Source: Eretmocerus hayati
Taxonomy: Eukaryota; Arthropoda; Insecta; Hymenoptera; Aphelinidae
DNA length: 64,000 nucleotides
Direction of reading: 5' to 3'
Assembly: GCA_029851415.1 (NCBI GenBank)
Contig: CM056743.1
Location: forward strand, 122,046,305-122,110,304
Positions within the stretch are counted from its first letter, which is position 1; every line of letters starts with the position of its first letter. Under the pieces are notes generated by a model. The model did no database searches, was not told where the DNA came from, and was given only the letters and a program-made list of their open reading frames with translations. The position numbers and the translations under genes were made by a program. Shown piece by piece: positions 59,034 through 64,000 of the stretch.

Positions 59034-59184
59034 ATGTACATCATTAAATGTATCGAGGACGGTGATATTTGTGAAATACGGAACGATAATGTATTTTGCG
59101 ACCACAAAACTGTGAAACCTGGAAGCATCGTCAAATTTCGTTACCTGAATTCGATGTACACTGGCAAAGTTTTGACCTATTCTG
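59034..59184 (+). CDS. BEN gene exon 1 (Tudor/SH3-like domain)
   Basis: 50 codons plus one nucleotide, ending TATTCTG before donor GTGAGC. It encodes the whole predicted N-terminal beta-barrel, a tidy one-exon domain. Confidence 0.75.
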
Positions 59185-62100
59185 GTGAGCATGACATACG
59201 AAATATATTGACCTCATAATTTTTTCGTTCCTGTGAAGACGATTTTTTTTTAAAGATTAACTAGTAGAACGCGAAATAGTCATGAGTGCAATTTTTATAG
59301 ATGATCTGGAATTAATACAAGAGACCTATCTATTGCTGACTCAAAGAAAAGTGTCTCAAAATACTCCAGAGGAGAAGGGTTTGAAGGGAAAATTGATTAA
59401 ACCATCAAAAGTACCTAGACAAGTATGTAATCGAGGTAAAGATGTACAATACAGTGCCATTGAACAGGTAAGATATTTTCAAAGATGAACTTTCAGATTG
59501 ATGTAAAACCTCCTGCACGCTTAAAGGGGAATGAACTTTTAAAAATTTGTAGCAATCAATTCTAGAAGTCGAGTAGCCCAATATCAAATTATGTCCGATG
59601 GTAATCTAAATGACTTTTTGAGGAATTGTGGTGTTCTTTCTCGTGCGTTTTTCAATCGAATTATTCACCTCCCAAGTGAAATTTATGGTATTCTACAAGT
59701 AGTGTCATATTTTTCTCTTGATTTCTTGTAGATTGAGCTAGAAACACAGAGAGCTGAACAAGCTATCCAGCGGCAAATAGCGTCATTGCAGGACACCCGT
59801 CATGCAGAAGAAGATTCTTATGATAATGATGAGCTTGATAGCTATTCCACCAATGTGATGAATTTTGAATGTGATTCTGACTCTGATCAACCCAGTCCTG
59901 CCAAGAATAAGAACCAAGCTAATTTGAAACGTAAAGGCTATAATTCTTCTGCCAAGAGAAATGATAGTCCTGCTTCGAAAAGAATCAGAAATGAGGCAAA
60001 CACTTCATCTTGTCACAGTCAGGATAACGTCGAGAAAAATCAATCAGGTAAGATTCAAAGAAGCTCTATAACGGTTTGATGTATAAGCTCGAAAATCACT
60101 CACTTCGATCGAATTGAGAGAAGTGATGAGGTCATGAGATAATAAAGCACAGGCTCAACTTGTGAACTTTTTCTGACATACTGAAATCTTCAGAAAATTC
60201 TGCTTTTAAACTAAAACTGATGTGGATTGACTGGGTAGGTTGATCTTTTTCATGTACTCGTGGCATACATCATCTCATTACCAGCTATTGATTTGAAAGA
60301 TATTTAAATACAAAGATACCAAGTTTAATCCTTCAATTTCTAAGATTAACAGAAGATCGGAAATGAGTTTAAATGTCCGACAATATGTCGATCTGTGGTT
60401 AGTCAAAATTTGCTGGGATAATGCTTATAATACTTTGATGACTTTCAGGCTCATCAGTTATCCTGAGAAGGTCAAGCAGAATCAACAATAATACTAAACC
60501 TGATGAGAGGGTCCGAAAGAGGAATTCATTTCATGAGAATAGTATATCCTCAGACCCCGATGAAGATGAATTAATGACTCGGGAGCTAAATTATCAAGGT
60601 GAGCTTCATTCAACAAATCTTTGCTCAAGCAATATGATTTCATATGTCTCTGCGGAGTAACGACCGGACTATTCCCCATGAAATTATTTAGAAACAGTGC
60701 ATAAGAAATGACCATAGTGATGGATTCCTCTGACAACTCTCGAGTCTGATTTGTATTAGTTTTTGAGCTGTGGCGACGTGAGGTAGATGGAAGTTTTCAA
60801 CTTGCAAACTTCCATTAAGTTGGTAGTTATGTTCAAAACATTCAAAGCGTTAGGAGAACATTGTGAATCTACAGTGCTCAGATCTCTGAAGGAAATCCAA
60901 ATATTGTTCAGGGACGAATTTCAATAATACAAATTTTTGCAACGATCTCCATCCTCTTTCACAAATTAATGCTCGTTTTAATATTCATTTATGAGCTATA
61001 AGCCCGAATCAGTTCAAAGGTAATCTCGCCCCACGAGGACACTAAAAATTTCGTCTTCGTATTGCTTCCTCTCAACTTTCTGAGATTTATCACAAGTTAT
61101 TATATCCATCAATTCAATCGGACGATTTTCTCATTGCAGAATCTCCAGGAGTCTTAAGAAACGAAGATGATGGAATTAGAACTAGAAACAGATCTACAAG
61201 AACTCAAACTCAGGAAGTTTCAAATAATCAAAATAGATCTCAGCTTGAAACCCAACTCCCAACTGGTTATGCTCCAATTGTGCACGAGCAGCTGTTTGGA
61301 GAAAATTGCGAAGGATCAAAGGTAAATCTGTCTGACACGGTCAGTGCGAAATTCCCTGAGGCGTGTTTTAATGTGTCACTCAAATTTTTGAGCTGACAAA
61401 ACGACAGTTCACTTAGGGTCATGGCTCAGGGATTATGAGCCAACAAAATCGAAATAGTTTATACGAGTTGATTCTGAAATTTCTCATCATAATTTCCCTT
61501 AAGCATCATATCCGTGTAGCCACACTCCGGTTTAATTTTTACGCCACTTTTGTTGGAATGTGGTAATTTTATGCAATCGATCATTTTCGAGAGGAACCAG
61601 AGGATCTGAAGATTTGAAAAGTTTTCAAATCTGTATTTTTTTGCTATTGTATCCGAAGTCTCTCATTCAAGTGAATGTTTCATGGTGAAAAATTTGGCAT
61701 ATTTAGGAGTTTATCCCGAATGTTTCATATTTTCAGATGAGCGAACTTGGAAATGGAATTTTCTGCAAAGAAAGTACAGTCGATTACGCTTTGAGCTCGA
61801 CTAACCCTCGTCAGTGCTGCAGGAAGCTGATGAGAGGTGTCTTTACACTAGACGCAATTTTGCACTGTAACTTTTCACAAAAAAATGCCAGGAGACCTCA
61901 TCAATGCGAAGTACCAAGCTTGTGCGAACAATGCCAATTGAGACAGACTAGACAGATTGAAGCTCCAGATAGTTTCAAGGCAGGAGTTTTGTATGGTCCA
62001 GCGGTGCAAGAAATTATAGGTATGTACAGAGTCATCTGTTTATGACTCAAAATTTTGATGGAGTAACTCGTTTGATTTCAACTATTCTATTGATACTACT

Positions 62101-62269
62101 TTTATTGATAACAGCGTTTACAAAGAGAAAGGCAGAGGAAATCAAGAACTGGCCAAAAATGAGTCACTCAAACATAAGAAGAGGGATGTCACAAAATGTG
62201 ACGGATATCAGAGTTGCCTACTACGCAGAGCAAAAGTGGGGCAAACCTTTCAAGTACGAAATTCCTTGA
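59034..62269 (+). CDS. BEN-domain protein, seven exons, carried by TIR element
   Basis: Exons are 59034-59184, 59301-59467, 59732-60047, 60449-60598, 61140-61321, 61737-62019 and 62115-62269, total 1404 nt, so 467 aa plus stop. All introns are GT-AG and phases match. An in-frame TGA 9 nt before the ATG fixes the start. Residues 2-50 (KPGSIVKFRYLNSMYTGKVL) look like a small Tudor/SH3-like barrel. Residues about 107-135 are Glu/Gln-rich and may form a coiled coil, followed by an acidic stretch and a basic patch (LKRKGYN, SKRIRN) that could be a nuclear signal. From about 323 to 455 lies a BEN domain: ELGNG, NPRQCCRKLMRGVFT, then VQEIIAFTKRKAEEIKNWPK and IRRGMSQNVTDIR. BEN domains bind DNA or chromatin. 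The intact reading frame argues for recent or continuing function. Confidence 0.82.
59301..59467 (+). CDS. BEN gene exon 2
   Basis: Acceptor TTTTTATAG at 59300; the exon completes a split GAT codon and ends GAACAG before GTAAGA. It encodes a leucine-rich start (DDLELIQETYLLLTQ) and a basic KGLKGKLIKPSKVPRQ stretch. Confidence 0.75.
59732..60047 (+). CDS. BEN gene exon 3 (coiled coil, acidic and basic linker)
   Basis: Acceptor TTTCTTGTAG, phase 0 start ATT GAG CTA, donor GTAAGA. The sequence runs from a Gln/Glu/Ala-rich probable coiled coil through an Asp/Ser-rich acidic segment to Lys/Arg clusters. Confidence 0.78.
60449..60598 (+). CDS. BEN gene exon 4
   Basis: Acceptor ACTTTCAG, donor GTGAGC, both junctions phase 1. 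It contains LRRSSRINNN and an acidic SSDPDEDEL patch, low-complexity linker with possible phosphorylation sites. Confidence 0.75.
61140..61321 (+). CDS. BEN gene exon 5
   Basis: Acceptor CTCATTGCAG, donor GTAAAT. It encodes an Arg/Thr/Gln-rich linker (RTRNRSTRTQTQ) leading to YAPIVHEQLFGENCEG just before the BEN domain. Confidence 0.75.
61737..62019 (+). CDS. BEN gene exon 6 (first part of BEN domain)
   Basis: Acceptor CATATTTTCAG, donor GTATGT. It begins ELGNG after two residues and contains the BEN core NPRQCCRKLMRGVFTLDAIL. Four Cys in CEVPSLCEQC plus HCNF could hint at a metal site between the BEN helices, which is not usual for BEN domains. Confidence 0.8.
62115..62269 (+). CDS. BEN gene exon 7 (end of BEN domain, stop)
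   Basis: Acceptor GATAACAG; the exon completes a split codon and carries the last BEN helices (RKAEEIKNWPKMS, NIRRGMSQNVTDIR) and a short tail, YYAEQKWGKPFKYEIP, then TGA. Confidence 0.8.
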
Positions 62270-62773
62270 ATCTACTCAAATGATCAATTTTAATTCACCA
62301 GTAAGACGGCTTTTATTCTAAATCATTCAAAAAAATGTCTGAAATAGTATTTTCTTCATTCTGAAGAATGGATATTACTTTGACTACTCTGACAAACAAG
62401 GCCTCATTACTTAGGTGATAATTTGTTACTGTATGTACACCAATGTTTACTCAGTGCTTATCGGACTCTGCTTCCTTACGCCATAGTAAAGAAAATTTGA
62501 TATCAATGAAGGCAAAGTGTTGTGTATAATCACAGTATCATCACGCCATGTATTTCATAGTGATGATTGTATCACAAATTTTCTTTCACAAATTATCAAG
62601 TTAATTTTTTATCACGGGTGGAGCTCTACCCAAATTCCTATCACGTTATTGATTTCCTATTAATATTATCGTTCTTGTTGTATCATTCATATGTATATCT
62701 TATTCTCTAAGTATTGACAATTCATTATAATAGTCTAGCTGAAGCTCGAGCTGAAGTTATATTAAGACATAAA

Positions 62774-62779
62774 ATAAAG
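62774..62779 (+). terminator. Candidate poly(A) signal of the BEN gene in the right TIR
   Basis: AATAAA occurs within ACATAAAATAAAGG, about 500 nt after the stop and inside the right inverted repeat. The left repeat lacks the same hexamer in the opposite direction because of a small difference between the arms. Confidence 0.3.
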
Positions 62780-63028
62780 GAAAGAGAGTGAAGAAATTTT
62801 TGGATTGATTCACAACCCAAGATCTTTTTGTGATCACCGAAGTAGCAAATAATTGACGGTATGTTCACTAGTTTATACAATGCATGGTCATGCATAGTTC
62901 ATGCATGGTCATGCATAATTCATGCATGACGACGTACCGCCATTTTCGGTACGCCGTCATGCGTGATCATGTACCACGAGCGGTACACGGTCATGCGTGA
63001 TCATGTACCAAACACTTTTTCACGGGTA

Positions 63029-63405
63029 TTTCGGATCAAAAGTCTGAATTTTCTTGCTAAAATGCCTCAGAACTCGAAAAATATCAATAATTTCGAAAAA
63101 TCATATACTTCTCACTTACTTAAGATAATATTTACAGAATACTTTATTGTTCAGATTGAAAAACTACATCGGATCAGTGAAGAAAAAAATCAGAAGTCGA
63201 AAATTTTTATTTGAAAAATTAGACATATATATAATTATATAAATTTCTGGTGATATTTTTTCTTGATTCTTGAAATACTGTGTTGACTAATCCAATGTAA
63301 TTTTTCCATCTGAACAAGAAAGTATTCTTGTGATTTTTTGATTATCAATATTTTTCGAGTTCCGAGGCATTTTGGCAAGAAAGTCCGATTTTTGACCCGA
63401 AAAAA
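63029..63405. repeat. Inverted repeat next to the BEN element
   Basis: The left arm begins TTTCGGATCAAAAGTC and the right arm ends GACCCGAAAAAAT. Arms of about 170 bp are diverged but share CTCGAAAAATAT and TTTCTTG..AAAATGCCTC. The BEN element sits exactly at or inside its left edge, since the flanking TAATATACTA before 58401 resembles the mirrored right flank. Confidence 0.55.
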
Positions 63406-64000
63406 TGTATCTAGTCGCACAAAATTTGATGGATCGGTCTGTGAATTTTTTTTGGGGGTACTTTTTATGATTTTGAACAAAATGTCGTATGGGTTTGGCG
63501 ATCGAGCGAAGGGGGCGCAAACCGGTGGACAAAAATGATCGACAAATTTTTTTCTAAATAAATGACTACGCCATCGTTTTTAGATCGAAAAAATACACAG
63601 AAATCCGGATCTTCATATTCCATTATTTTTCAGGCCAGGCTTCAAAATTAGGGTGGGACCCCTCCTTAATCGACCAATCATCGTACTGCTTTCAGTTTTA
63701 GCGGGGCAAATCCATTAATATATTTTGTAGACGAGAAGGGGGGTTAGTTGTCAGTTTACGACGTAGTTTGGGGGGGGGGGATTCACTCGACGGTCACGAC
63801 CAAGAGATAGTACCAACAGAGGGGGCATGCTTGCCTTTTCAGCGTGACCGCGCAACTTAAGAGAGACGAACGGTCTCAATGGTCACGACCCATCACGAGG
63901 GGGGAGGGTAAAAAGGGCCAATTTTGGGTCACTTAGTATGTGTACGCTCCCTTATTGAAGTCGAATACTCTTGACATCGTCGTACTTTCTGACATGGAAA
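63406..64000. other. No gene; G-rich tracts
   Basis: Several G-runs (about 63769-63780, 63899-63908) and two related blocks with GGTCACGACC (about 63794 and 63880). No coding signal. Confidence 0.45.

Larger units (their letters stand above)
58401..63026. mobile_element. BEN-domain gene-carrying TIR transposon, long TIRs, TA target site
   Basis: The outer ends read TA|CCCGTGAAAAAGTG on the left (58399-58400 is TA) and CACTTTTTCACGGG|TA on the right. The terminal inverted repeats run from about 58401-58952 to about 62460-63026. They are nearly identical over the outer 400 bp and carry small indels further in. The only coding potential inside is the seven-exon BEN gene, which begins about 80 bp inside the left repeat and ends about 190 bp before the right one. 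No DDE transposase, integrase, helicase or polymerase motif was found. The element therefore either depends on a transposase supplied elsewhere, or its BEN protein is part of the mobility machinery. The TA flank suggests TA-specific insertion, but the ends do not match a superfamily I can name. Confidence 0.85.

Noticed and set aside
59034..62269. Integrated virus gene, since BEN domains occur in some insect-associated viruses
   Set aside because: Seven introns, TIR borders and no other viral genes; a cellular or transposon origin is simpler.
58401..63026. PiggyBac element because of CCC ends
   Set aside because: The flank is TA, not TTAA, TIRs are far longer, and no piggyBac transposase is encoded.

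Overview
This window looks like nuclear DNA of an arthropod, most likely an insect. It is AT-rich, its genes are split by GT-AG introns, it carries an arthropod-type core promoter (GAGA tract, TCAGT initiator and downstream promoter element), and it is full of DNA-transposon and SINE/LINE debris. There are no bacterial operons, rRNAs or CRISPR arrays. Almost all long open frames are mirror images in the two arms of inverted repeats, or chance frames.

Two genes can be assembled with confidence. (1) On the + strand, a four-coding-exon CKLF-like MARVEL transmembrane (CMTM-type) gene: exons 31720-31848, 35172-35345, 50081-50179 and 51399-51539, all phase 0, 180 aa. A probable 5' UTR intron ends at 31714, and a candidate promoter plus non-coding first exon lies 20 kb upstream at about 11350-11734. 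(2) On the + strand, a seven-exon gene for a 467-aa protein with an N-terminal Tudor/SH3-like barrel, an acidic and basic linker, and a C-terminal BEN domain (59034-62269). This gene sits wholly inside a 4.6-kb element with terminal inverted repeats (TIRs) of about 550 bp flanked by TA (58401-63026). That BEN-carrying element is the best candidate here for an undescribed system.

Layout. 1-11 kb: unassigned DNA with one 837-bp TIR element (4339-5175), one MITE (8497-8779), a tRNA-like unit inside an inverted repeat (10030-10316) and a 54-bp minisatellite. 11.3-11.7 kb: candidate promoter and 5' UTR exon. 15.6-26 kb: three long palindromes (15618-16686, 17118-21357, 23600-25927), the last inserted in a roughly 700-bp tandem repeat. 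26-31.7 kb: SINE fragment and MITE. 31.7-51.5 kb: the CMTM gene. Its 14.7-kb second intron holds a full SINE, a 3.4-kb inverted repeat with a dead LINE insertion, and a 7-kb nest of TIR elements stacked at the apex of an older palindrome (40492-47470). 52-58.4 kb: MITEs, a palindromic 1.1-kb element, a decamer satellite that switches strand, and CG-motif inverted repeats. 58.4-63 kb: the BEN element, abutting another inverted repeat (63029-63405).

Coordinates of repeat ends were read by eye and may be off by a few bases. No database search was possible, so family names rest on motif recognition.
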